Positions 1-5,693 of a stretch of DNA of 8,011 bases are shown piece by piece. The stretch is from Paludibacter sp. GTDB taxonomy: Bacteria > Bacteroidota > Bacteroidia > Bacteroidales > Paludibacteraceae. The stretch lies in NCBI GenBank assembly GCA_031284665.1, contig JAITXR010000140.1, forward strand, positions 1 through 8,011, given 5' to 3'. The notes below the pieces were generated by a model, which was not told the origin of the DNA, did no database searches, and was given only the letters and a program-made list of their open reading frames with translations. Numbering within the stretch: position 1 is the first letter of the stretch; each line of letters opens with the position of its first letter. The position numbers and the translations under genes are program-made.

Positions 1-103
1 TTTGACAATAATTTCCATAAATTAAGTATAAAGTGTTTATTATTAATTATTTAAGAGTAATAGTAGATTTGAAATATTATAATATTTTAAGTTTGATTTT
101 TTC

Positions 104-130
104 CACTCGCGCGGGCTTGTAGCCCGAGTG
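104..130. repeat. GC-rich REP-like stem-loop 1
   Basis: CACTC (104-108) pairs with GAGTG (126-130), and GGGCT (113-117) pairs with AGCCC (121-125) around a TGT loop, leaving GCGC (109-112) as a one-sided bulge. The high GC content contrasts sharply with the AT-rich DNA on its left. The shape, a bulged GC-rich hairpin in a spacer and next to a second one, resembles REP elements mobilised by RAYT transposases. No RAYT gene is visible here, so that assignment is inference. Confidence 0.6.
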
Positions 131-145
131 TTGGCATTTTGTCAA

Positions 146-195
146 GGCACGGATTGCAAGACTTGTACCGACGTGTCGGTATCCGCGCCAGCGGG
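146..195. repeat. GC-rich REP-like stem-loop 2 with a hairpin inside its loop
   Basis: GGCACGGAT (146-154) pairs with ATCCGCGCC (181-189) over 9 bp with one mismatch. Between them lies a second perfect hairpin, TACCGAC (166-172) and GTCGGTA (175-181) with a GT loop. A further CCGC (183-186)/GCGG (191-194) pairing competes with the outer stem. The arrangement looks like an older short-loop hairpin whose loop has gained another palindrome. It sits 15 bp from stem-loop 1, as paired REP units often do. Confidence 0.55.
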
Positions 196-247
196 TTGAC
201 GTATTTTTATAATTCGTTAAAAATCAATACAACGTATTGCGATTTTC

Positions 248-263
248 AATCCCGTTAGGGATT
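248..263. repeat. Palindrome AATCCC-GTTA-GGGATT
   Basis: A perfect 6-bp stem (248-253 and 258-263) encloses a GTTA loop. It abuts the left arm of the 16-bp inverted repeat at 263-278. Its core is close to that of the palindromes at 301-317 and 335-351, which have CATTCC and GGAATG around GTA or TAC, so it probably belongs to the same repeat family. Confidence 0.7.
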
Positions 264-300
264 ATCGCTCGGTAGAAATAACGGATAACACATATTCCCA

Positions 301-317
301 GCATTCCGTAGGAATGC
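301..317. repeat. 17-bp palindrome, left inner copy
   Basis: GCATTCC (301-307), GTA loop, GGAATGC (311-317). It is the exact reverse complement of the copy at 335-351, so besides forming its own hairpin it can pair with that copy over all 17 bases. Confidence 0.8.
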
Positions 318-334
318 ATCCTTTGCCATTGGTA

Positions 335-351
335 GCATTCCTACGGAATGC
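335..351. repeat. 17-bp palindrome, right inner copy
   Basis: GCATTCC (335-341), TAC loop, GGAATGC (345-351). It is the exact inverted partner of 301-317 and lies 17 bp from it, inside the 16-bp outer arms. Confidence 0.8.
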
Positions 352-389
352 AAGATTAGGTGGGGGTGGCGCATTTTCTACCGAGCGAT

Positions 390-406
390 ACATTCCTATG
401 GAATGT
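390..406. repeat. Third CATTCC/GGAATG palindrome
   Basis: ACATTCC (390-396), TAT loop, GGAATGT (400-406). It starts on the last base of the right arm of the composite repeat, mirroring the AATCCC palindrome (248-263) that abuts the left arm. The composite element therefore has a palindrome at each outer edge. Confidence 0.7.
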
Positions 407-430
407 TACATTTGTATTAATTGTTTGTTT

Positions 431-530
431 TCTTCGTGTCTTCTTGTCTTATTGCCTTTCTGTTCATATAAAAGAGCGCTTGCGCTTAATAAATAAACAA
501 GAAGACAGAAAGGCAGAAAGGCATTTTTTT
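431..530. repeat. Octamer arrays in opposite orientation around a small hairpin
   Basis: Four diverged octamers lie at 431-462 (TCTTCGTG, TCTTCTTG, TCTTATTG, CCTTTCTG). The complementary-strand version returns at 491-522 (AAATAAAC, AAGAAGAC, AGAAAGGC twice). Between them is AGCGC-TT-GCGCT (475-486). The complementary words come in the same left-to-right order in both arrays, so they cannot nest as one simple hairpin. A T-rich run (524-531) follows. It may work as a weak terminator of a plus-strand transcript, but no gene upstream is visible. Confidence 0.55.
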
Positions 531-600
531 TATTTACGTCATTTCTTTTTATTTGAAATTTTTTTATCCCCTACTCGCTAATCGGCTTGCCGCTTGGTTT

Positions 601-707
601 ACCAAGAATGACGGGCTGAGTTTGTAGTTTCGCATCTTATCATATTAATCACTAAAATCAAGGAAATCAAAGTTCAGACAAGCAATGACGGGCTGCGGTT
701 GCTATTT
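601..707 (+). repeat. Imperfect direct repeat containing AATGACGGGCTG
   Basis: AATGACGGGCTG is found at 607-618 and again at 684-695, 77 bp apart. Similarity extends on both sides (ACCAAG before the first copy, GACAAGC before the second, then a GTTTG/GGTTG word and a T-rich end), giving two units of about 30 bp near 601-629 and 678-707. Function unknown. Confidence 0.5.
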
Positions 708-711
708 TTCA

Positions 712-736
712 CACCATGTACCGAGCACCGTGTACC
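712..736. repeat. Heptamer array YACCNNG
   Basis: Successive units are CACCATG (712-718), TACCGAG (719-725), CACCGTG (726-732) and a partial TACC (733-736). The 7-bp period matches that of the other spacer arrays in this window, although the sequence is different and diverged. Confidence 0.5.
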
Positions 737-768
737 TGCATTCGTAATTCCCTAATTAGTAGTCTTTT

Positions 769-796
769 CATTAACCATTAACCATTAACCATTAAT
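769..796. repeat. Heptamer array CATTAAC x4 across the hutI stop
   Basis: Three perfect copies of CATTAAC (769-789) are followed by CATTAAT (790-796). The hutI stop codon (778-780, minus strand) lies inside the array, and the last residues of HutI (L-M-V-N-G) are read from repeat units. Confidence 0.9.
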
Positions 797-1977
797 CTCC
801 CTTGCCGATATAGTATTTCGCTGTAATCATTAGTTTTAAACATTATAAAATCAGCCTGATAGCCGTTTTTCAAAATTCCTCGGTCGTGCAGATTTAATGC
901 AGCGGCTGCTCGGCAAGTTAGTGCTGCCCAAGTTTCCGCCATCGACAATTTTTGCGCTGCGCCGAGAATGGCTGCCTGTGTGAGCAAATCGCCCATTGGC
1001 GCGGAGCCGGGATTCCAATCCGATGCAATGACAAGCGAAGTTCCGGCATCTAAAAGTTTTCGCGCAGGTGCAAATTTATCGCCCAAACCCAACGATGCCC
1101 CCGGCAGAGCAACAGGAATTGTGCTGCCACTTGCCAATATGGAAATTTCGTTTTCGTCAGCAGCCTCGAGATGGTCAATACTCAGTGCGCCAACTTGACG
1201 GGCTAAACCTGCCGAAGATGCAGTAAATTGGTCGCCATGCAACAAAATATCAAAACCTAAATCTTTGGCTTTTAATAAATATTTGGTAGCAGCATCGACC
1301 GAAAACGCCGTTTTTTCCACAAAAACATCTACTCTATTTGTTAGTTTTCGCCGTTTTATTTCGGGCAAAAGTTCGGAGGCAAGCATTTCTAAATAGTCTG
1401 TTTCGTTTCCTGCAAAATCTTTGGGGACAATATGCGCCGCCAGACAAGTTGGGATTAAATCGGCATTTGTTTGTTCGTTTGCCAAATGTATTGCCTCGAG
1501 CATTTTCAGTTCTTCGGCAAGCGAAAGTCCGTAACCACTTTTAACTTCGATAGTGTGAATGCCCTGTGCGTAAAGCGCATTGGCACGTTCGGCGGTGAGA
1601 CGCGCAAGTTCCGCCAAAAGACATTGGCGAGTTTTGCTTACAGTATCCCAAATTCCGCCTCCGGCAGTTGCAATTTCGAGATACGACTTGCCCGACAAGC
1701 GCATTGCATAATCTTTTGCACGCGAGCCTGCCCAGCAAATATGCGTGTGAACATCTATCATTGCCGGCAAAGCGACATAGTTCTCGGTTAATAAGTCAAG
1801 CGTTGCAGAAGGATATTTTTGTTGCAATAATTTGAAATCGCCAATTTCTACAATCTTTCCATCTTGATATGCAATACCTCCATTCGGCACAATTTCCAAC
1901 TGTTCGTCAGCAATTTTTCCGCGCAATGGCAGTTTATCCATTGTTAGAATTTGAATAAAAGGACCTGTTAGTTTCAT
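778..1977 (-). CDS. hutI: Imidazolonepropionase
   Basis: Cytosolic amidohydrolase for the third step of histidine degradation: it hydrolyses imidazolone-5-propionate to N-formimino-L-glutamate. The 399 residues span nearly the usual family length (about 400-420). Expected metal ligands are visible: H77 and H79 in DVHTH, H247 in LLHGDQ and D320 in ASDWNPGS. Other conserved sites include the loop ATAGGGIW (103-110), E144 in IEVKSGYG, the AH pair at 181-182, E221 in DVFVEK and H269 in SIDHLE. Many homologues have Cys where V220 stands. The ATG at 1975-1977 is preceded by AT-rich DNA without a Shine-Dalgarno sequence. It is the last gene of the hutH-hutU-hutI row, 160 bp after hutU. Its final residues come from the CATTAAC array. 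No own promoter box is seen, so co-transcription with hutU is likely. Confidence 0.96.
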   Translation of the reverse strand: MKLTGPFIQILTMDKLPLRGKIADEQLEIVPNGGIAYQDGKIVEIGDFKLLQQKYPSATLDLLTENYVALPAMIDVHTHICWAGSRAKDYAMRLSGKSYLEIATAGGGIWDTVSKTRQCLLAELARLTAERANALYAQGIHTIEVKSGYGLSLAEELKMLEAIHLANEQTNADLIPTCLAAHIVPKDFAGNETDYLEMLASELLPEIKRRKLTNRVDVFVEKTAFSVDAATKYLLKAKDLGFDILLHGDQFTASSAGLARQVGALSIDHLEAADENEISILASGSTIPVALPGASLGLGDKFAPARKLLDAGTSLVIASDWNPGSAPMGDLLTQAAILGAAQKLSMAETWAALTCRAAAALNLHDRGILKNGYQADFIMFKTNDYSEILYRQGRLMVNG

Positions 1978-1997
1978 TTGATTTGACGATAGTTTTA

Positions 1998-2039
1998 TAG
2001 TGAATAGTTAGTAGTGAATAGTTTATAGTGAATAGTAAA
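1998..2039. repeat. Heptamer array TAGTGAA-type x6, upstream of hutI
   Basis: Six units in register: TAGTGAA, TAGTTAG, TAGTGAA, TAGTTTA, TAGTGAA, TAGTAAA. TAGTGAA is present three times at 14-bp spacing, with a different unit after each. An extra 8-base unit (TAGTTTTA, 1990-1997) precedes it. The array lies 21 bp from the hutI start codon, in its presumed 5' leader. Confidence 0.85.
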
Positions 2040-2060
2040 TAATCACCTCAGTCCGTTCTT

Positions 2061-2111
2061 CATTTTACATTTTACATTTTACATTAATTCCTACATTTCT
2101 TAATTTCTTAA
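2061..2111. repeat. Heptamer array CATTTTA x3 with an adjacent octamer pair
   Basis: Three perfect copies of CATTTTA (2061-2081) are followed by CATTAAT (2082-2088). Slightly further, TTTCTTAA is repeated twice (2096-2111) with an 8-bp period. This is the second of three separate arrays in the 160-bp hutU-hutI spacer. Confidence 0.85.
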
Positions 2112-2125
2112 TTGTTTATTAGCAC

Positions 2126-2151
2126 ATTGTTTATTGTCTATTGTCCCATTG
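2126..2151. repeat. Heptamer array ATTGTYY across the hutU stop
   Basis: ATTGTTT (2126-2132), ATTGTCT (2133-2139), ATTGTCC (2140-2146), then CATTG (2147-2151). The hutU stop TAG (2138-2140, minus strand) is within the array, and the terminal M-G-Q of HutU is read from it. Confidence 0.8.
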
Positions 2152-3802
2152 TTTTGCGAATTTCGATTGCAGTTTCGTAACCGGCATCGGCATGGCGGAA
2201 AACTCCAAGCGCAGGGTCGTTATACAAAACGCGACTCAGACATTCGTCGGCACGAGTGCTGCCATCGGCTACGACTACCATTCCGGCGTGTTGCGAGTAT
2301 CCAATTCCTACCCCGCCACCGTGATGAAACGAAACCCAAGTTGCACCTCCGGCAGTATTTGCCATTAAGTTCAATAAAGTCCAGTCCGAAACCGCATCGC
2401 TACCGTCTTTCATTGCTTCGGTTTCGCGGTTTGGGGAGGCAACCGAGCCACAATCGAGGTGGTCGCGCCCAATTACGATAGGCGCTTTCACTTTGCCTGT
2501 CCTTACAAGGTCGTTGAAAAGCAAACCGGCTTTTTCGCGCTCGCCCATTCCCAGCCAGCATATCCGGCAAGGTAAACCTTGAAAAGCCACTTTTTGCCGA
2601 GCTTGAGTAAGCCATTGAATCAGGTGTTTATTTTCGGGGAAAAGTTCCATTAATGCGCGGTCGGTGGTAAAAATATCTTCGGGGTCGCCACTTAGAGCAG
2701 CCCAGCGAAACGGTCCTTTGCCTTGACAAAAAAGCGGTCGGATAAATTTCGGCACAAAACCCTCGTAGTCGAAAGCATTAGCGCATCCCCCTTGACGGGC
2801 AAACTCGCGCAAATTATTTCCATAATCAAAAGTTATACTGCCGCGCCGTTGCATTTCGAGCATAAAACCGACGTGTCGAGCCATACTTTTTAACGATAAT
2901 TCCTTATATTTTTCAGGGTTTGATTTCCGTAAATCTCCGGCATCAAAAAGCGACAATCCATTTGGAACATAACCATTCAGCGGATCGTGAGCCGAAGTTT
3001 GGTCGGTGAGAATGTCGGGGATAATATTGTCGGCAAGCAGTTTTTCGAGCAAATCACCAATATCGCTCACCAGCCCTACCGACACGGCTTTCCCCTGTTC
3101 GCGGGCATCATTAATTATTTGCATTGCATCGATGTAGGAATAGGCAATATGGTCGATATAGCGGGATTCTAAACGTTTCAGTATTCGTTTTTCGTCCACA
3201 TCTGCGCCAAGAAACACAGCACCCGCCATAGTAGCAGCCAGAGGTTGTGCTCCGCTCATTCCGCCAATTCCGCCCGATACAATCAGTTTTCCTTTCAGAT
3301 TTCCGCCAAAATAATCCCTGCCACATTGCGCAAAAGTTTCGTAAGTTCCCTGCAAAATGCCCTGCGTACCGATGTAAATCCAACTTCCGGCGGTCATTTG
3401 CCCGTACATTATTAACCCGCGCTCTTTGAGTTCCTCGAAATGTTTCCAAGTAGCCCAAGCCGGAACAAGATTTGAATTAGCAATCAACACTCGCGGGGCT
3501 TGCGGATGTGTGCGCACCAAACCAATTGGTTTGCCGGACTGCACAAGTAGCGAGTGGTCGTTGTCCATTTGGAGTAAATAGCGGATAATTTCTTTCACGC
3601 AATCAACATTTCGCGCCGCCTGCCCTGTGCCGCCATACACAATAAGGTTAGCGGGGTCTTCGGCAACTTGGGCATCAAGATTGTTGAGCAACATACGCAA
3701 TGGAGCCTCAGTTTGCCACGAGCGGGCGTTCAACGTGTTGCCGGTCGGCGATTTGTAATGCGGGTGCGAGGCGTATTTTTCAAGAAAATCAGGGAAATTC
3801 AT
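2138..3802 (-). CDS. hutU: Urocanate hydratase (urocanase)
   Basis: Cytosolic, NAD+-dependent enzyme of the second step of histidine degradation: it hydrates urocanate to 4-imidazolone-5-propionate. The NAD+ here acts as an electrophile. The 554 residues match the usual 550-560. Visible signatures are YGGTGQAARN (56-65), SGGIGGMSGAQP (176-187), QTSAHDPLNGY (268-278), the catalytic Cys region RICWLGMG with C415, and GRDHLDCGSVASP (445-457). The N-terminal stretch leading into LNARSWQTEAPLRM (24-37) aligns naturally, supporting the ATG at 3800-3802. The C-terminus ends soon after HADAGYETAIE (537-547); better-known urocanases continue for several more residues, whereas here the end runs into the ATTGTYY array. 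Other frames past the stop do not restore the family ending. A -7 box at 3918-3925 may give it its own promoter. Confidence 0.97.
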   Translation of the reverse strand: MNFPDFLEKYASHPHYKSPTGNTLNARSWQTEAPLRMLLNNLDAQVAEDPANLIVYGGTGQAARNVDCVKEIIRYLLQMDNDHSLLVQSGKPIGLVRTHPQAPRVLIANSNLVPAWATWKHFEELKERGLIMYGQMTAGSWIYIGTQGILQGTYETFAQCGRDYFGGNLKGKLIVSGGIGGMSGAQPLAATMAGAVFLGADVDEKRILKRLESRYIDHIAYSYIDAMQIINDAREQGKAVSVGLVSDIGDLLEKLLADNIIPDILTDQTSAHDPLNGYVPNGLSLFDAGDLRKSNPEKYKELSLKSMARHVGFMLEMQRRGSITFDYGNNLREFARQGGCANAFDYEGFVPKFIRPLFCQGKGPFRWAALSGDPEDIFTTDRALMELFPENKHLIQWLTQARQKVAFQGLPCRICWLGMGEREKAGLLFNDLVRTGKVKAPIVIGRDHLDCGSVASPNRETEAMKDGSDAVSDWTLLNLMANTAGGATWVSFHHGGGVGIGYSQHAGMVVVADGSTRADECLSRVLYNDPALGVFRHADAGYETAIEIRKTMGQ

Positions 3803-3848
3803 AAGATAAAAGTTAAAGAAGTTAGAAGTTAAGAAGATTAAAAGTTAG
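3803..3848. repeat. Heptamer-type array AAGTTAR, directly upstream of hutU
   Basis: On the plus strand the units are AAGATAA (3803-3809), AAGTTAA (3810-3816), AAGTTAG (3819-3825), AAGTTAA (3826-3832), AAGATTA (3834-3840) and AAGTTAG (3842-3848), with 1-2-base slips between some. It begins at the base next to the hutU start codon and so forms the immediate 5' leader. On the mRNA it is pyrimidine-rich (CTTTAACTT-like) and offers no Shine-Dalgarno site. Confidence 0.75.
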
Positions 3849-3917
3849 TAGGAGCAATAAGTTTAGACTGTCGTTGCGCCGATTTGCATTTCTTTTATTG
3901 ATTATTCATTTGTTTGA

Positions 3918-3925
3918 CAAATATA
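3918..3925 (-). promoter_or_regulatory. Possible Bacteroidota -7 promoter box for hutU
   Basis: The minus strand reads TATATTTG, an exact match to TAnnTTTG. It would place the transcript start around 3911 and a leader of about 110 bases containing the AAGTTAR array. No clear -33 TTTG element is seen about 20 bp further upstream, so this rests on the -7 box alone. Confidence 0.4.
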
Positions 3926-4004
3926 AATACTTTTCTTTTAATAATATACATTTTCTTTATAAAACAACCGAAATTCTTATGTAAGAAACTCAAATTCTTC
4001 TTTT

Positions 4005-4037
4005 AGACATTCCATATCTTCAAAATATGGAATGTCT
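4005..4037. repeat. 13-bp perfect inverted repeat downstream of hutH
   Basis: AGACATTCCATAT (4005-4017) pairs exactly with ATATGGAATGTCT (4025-4037) around a 7-base loop. It lies 17 bp beyond the hutH stop. On the hutH transcript no U-run follows (the RNA continues AAAAGAAG), so it is not a standard intrinsic terminator, though it could protect the 3' end or pause polymerase. Its core ACATTCC/GGAATGT is identical to the stem at 390-406, so it may be another member of that palindrome family. Confidence 0.65.
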
Positions 4038-4054
4038 TATAAGATGTACCCTTT

Positions 4055-5599
4055 TTAACTATCCATTCCCCATTCTCCATTTTCTGCTAATTTTGCTATT
4101 TTGCTAATTTCTTGTGAGCGCAAGATGTTGATTGCGTTTTGGATGTCGGGATAGAAAATGCGGTCGCAGTCGGCAAAGGCGATATGTTGGCGGATGAGAC
4201 TGTGAATATTTTCGATAATAATGCTTGAACGTAACGGACGGCGAAAGTCGAGACCCTGCGCGGCTGTGAGCATTTCGATTGCTATAATTTTTTCCAGATT
4301 GTCAACAATTCTCAATGCTTTGCGAACTGCTATCGAGCCCATACTTACGTGGTCTTCCTGCCCGAGCGAAGTGGGGATGCTGTCGGCTGAGGCGGGAAAA
4401 CAGAGTGTTTTGTTTTCGCTTGCCAATGCTGCGGTGGTGTATTGCACAATCATAAAACCGGAATTTAAGCCTGTGTGTTGCATTAACAATTTTGGCAATC
4501 CGTGTCCGGCTTCGGTGAGCGAAAGATATACGCGGCGGTCGGCAACGTTGCCAAGTTCGGAGGCGGCAAGTGCGGCGTAGTCTATAGGCAAGGCTATAGG
4601 TTGACCGTGAAAATGCCCTCCGCTAATGGTTTTTTCGTCGCTAAAAATGATTGGATTGTCGGTTACTGAATTTATTTCGATAAGGATAATTTCTTTCAAA
4701 TGCAACCACGCATTACGCGATGCACCGTGAATTTGCGGGATGCATCGGAGCGAATATGGGTCTTGTACGCGAGAGCAATCTGTATGACTTTCAACCATTT
4801 GCGAGCCTTCGAGTAGCGTTCTCATTCGTTGCGCCACATAGACACTTCCCGCGTGTGGGCGGAGGGCGTGCAGTTCTTGATCGAATGGTTTGACTGAGCC
4901 GAGCATTGCTTCTAAATTCATAGCGGCGGAAATATCGGCGTGGTCGAGGCAATTATGTAATTTTTCGAGCAAAACAACGGCGTGTGCGCACATAAATTGA
5001 GTGCCGTTAATTAGCGCAAGTCCTTCCTTTGCACCGAGTGCCACAGGCTGCAAACCGAAGAGTTGCAAAACTTCGGCACTGTCGGTAATTTTGCCGTTGT
5101 AAGTAACTTTTCCAAGCCCAATGAGTGGCAAAAACAGGTGTGAGAGTGGAGCCAAATCGCCCGACGCTCCTACCGAGCCTTGCTCAGGCACGCAGGGAAT
5201 TACAGCGTTGTCAATATGCCAAATAATTCGTTCAACGGTTTGGATTGCAATGCCCGAAAAGCCTTTGCACAGGGCGTGAACTTTGAGTATCATTATTAAC
5301 ATCGAAATTTCGGGGTCAATATAATTACCTACGCCTACGCTGTGGCTCATAAGCAGATTGTATTGCAGCGTGCGGGTGTCCTCGCCGTCGATTAAAGTGG
5401 TGCAAAGGGGACCAAAACCGGTATTGACGCCGTAAACTGTCTTGCGATTTTTTACGATTGTTTCGACGCAATTACGATTCGACAGTATGTTTTGCCGCGT
5501 ATTTTCGGTAATAATTCCTTTTGTTTCACCTCGAGCAAGTTCGAGTGCTTTTGCGATAGTCATAAAATCGTCGCCAAAAGCGAAGGGGGAAGTTTTCAT
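4055..5599 (-). CDS. hutH: Histidine ammonia-lyase (histidase)
   Basis: Cytosolic lyase of the first step of histidine degradation, turning L-histidine into trans-urocanate and ammonia. The MIO cofactor-forming triad A145-S146-G147 is present in GSVGASGDLAP. Catalytic Tyr56 is in YGVNTGFG. The S85-H86 pair and E415 in GQEDHVSMG are those of histidases rather than phenylalanine or tyrosine ammonia-lyases. LINGTQ (196-201) and TDNPIIF (313-319) are also conserved. At 514 residues it is at or slightly above normal length (about 500-510). The ATG at 5597-5599 is followed closely by the usual FGDD...TI...ALELARGE start region; Met13 is a weaker alternative. The end (about residues 498-512) is read from CCATTCY heptamers and TTTTGCTA octamers, so the tail is probably repeat-derived. 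The preceding enolase-family gene lies 94 bp upstream in the same direction, without a visible promoter box between. Confidence 0.97.
   Translation of the reverse strand: MKTSPFAFGDDFMTIAKALELARGETKGIITENTRQNILSNRNCVETIVKNRKTVYGVNTGFGPLCTTLIDGEDTRTLQYNLLMSHSVGVGNYIDPEISMLIMILKVHALCKGFSGIAIQTVERIIWHIDNAVIPCVPEQGSVGASGDLAPLSHLFLPLIGLGKVTYNGKITDSAEVLQLFGLQPVALGAKEGLALINGTQFMCAHAVVLLEKLHNCLDHADISAAMNLEAMLGSVKPFDQELHALRPHAGSVYVAQRMRTLLEGSQMVESHTDCSRVQDPYSLRCIPQIHGASRNAWLHLKEIILIEINSVTDNPIIFSDEKTISGGHFHGQPIALPIDYAALAASELGNVADRRVYLSLTEAGHGLPKLLMQHTGLNSGFMIVQYTTAALASENKTLCFPASADSIPTSLGQEDHVSMGSIAVRKALRIVDNLEKIIAIEMLTAAQGLDFRRPLRSSIIIENIHSLIRQHIAFADCDRIFYPDIQNAINILRSQEISKIAKLAENGEWGMDS
4063..4106. repeat. 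Heptamer (CCATTCY x3) and octamer (TTTTGCTA x2) arrays inside the hutH 3' end
   Basis: CCATTCC (4063-4069), CCATTCT (4070-4076) and CCATTTT (4077-4083) are followed, after CTGCTAA, by TTTTGCTA twice (4091-4106). All of this lies inside the hutH reading frame and encodes most of the last 17 residues, including E-N-G-E-W-G-M-D. Confidence 0.8.
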
Positions 5600-5627
5600 T
5601 TGAATTTTTAAAGTTAGAAAGTTATCA

Positions 5628-5692
5628 AGGATTGAGTATCAAGTATCAAGTATCAAGAGTTGAGTATTTTGTAATTAATAATTCGTAATTAT
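5628..5692. repeat. Heptamer arrays AGTATCA and TAATTNN filling the spacer before hutH
   Basis: Units in register are AGGATTG (5628-5634), AGTATCA three times (5635-5655), AGAGTTG (5656-5662) and AGTATTT (5663-5669). After a 2-base slip come TAATTAA (5672-5678), TAATTCG (5679-5685) and TAATTAT (5686-5692). The second array stops one base before the stop codon of the upstream gene. Together they make up about two thirds of the 94-bp spacer. Confidence 0.9.
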
Positions 5693-5693
5693 C

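Larger units (their letters stand above)
263..390. repeat. Composite inverted repeat (16-bp perfect arms, 128 bp overall)
   Basis: The left arm TATCGCTCGGTAGAAA (263-278) is the exact reverse complement of the right arm at 375-390. Inside are two 17-bp sequences, 301-317 and 335-351, which are exact reverse complements of each other, and each is itself a hairpin (GCATTCC/GGAATGC with a 3-base loop). The whole could fold as a cruciform or as a long RNA stem with two side hairpins. It encodes nothing recognisable and I see no target-site duplication. A MITE-like or structural repeat is the best guess. I know of similar spacer words in Bacteroidota but no family name. Confidence 0.75.
1..777. 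other. Gene-free, repeat-rich spacer downstream of hutI
   Basis: No convincing gene is present. The short open frames near 314-581 lie across palindromes and tandem repeats and have no recognisable domain. Positions 1-100 are very AT-rich and show nothing specific. From about 104 the spacer holds GC-rich hairpins (104-195), a composite inverted repeat (248-406), inverted octamer arrays (431-530), a direct repeat (601-707) and heptamer arrays next to the hutI stop. I see no tRNA, rRNA or known riboswitch. No hut gene follows hutI within this stretch. Confidence 0.75.

Noticed and set aside
314..581. Two overlapping short plus-strand open frames (60 and 73 codons)
   Set aside because: They are built from the palindromes and octamer repeats, have no recognisable domain, and their starts fall inside a repeat; read-through of repeats explains them.
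712..796. CRISPR-like appearance of regularly repeated words
   Set aside because: Units are 7 bp with no spacers and no cas genes nearby; these are simple tandem repeats.
2138..2160. Frameshift at the hutU 3' end
   Set aside because: The other two frames beyond the stop do not restore a typical urocanase ending; replacement by the repeat fits better.
168..2879. The 12-mer ACCGACGTGTCG found both in the left-end hairpin and within hutU
   Set aside because: In hutU it encodes ordinary conserved protein sequence, and about one or two shared 12-mers are expected by chance in 8 kb.
4005..4037. Stem-loop as a standard Rho-independent terminator of hutH
   Set aside because: No U-run follows the stem on the hutH transcript, so I record it as an inverted repeat only.
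968..4580. Plus-strand open frames opposite hutI, hutU and hutH
   Set aside because: They run antisense to genes with complete active sites and show no domain of their own.
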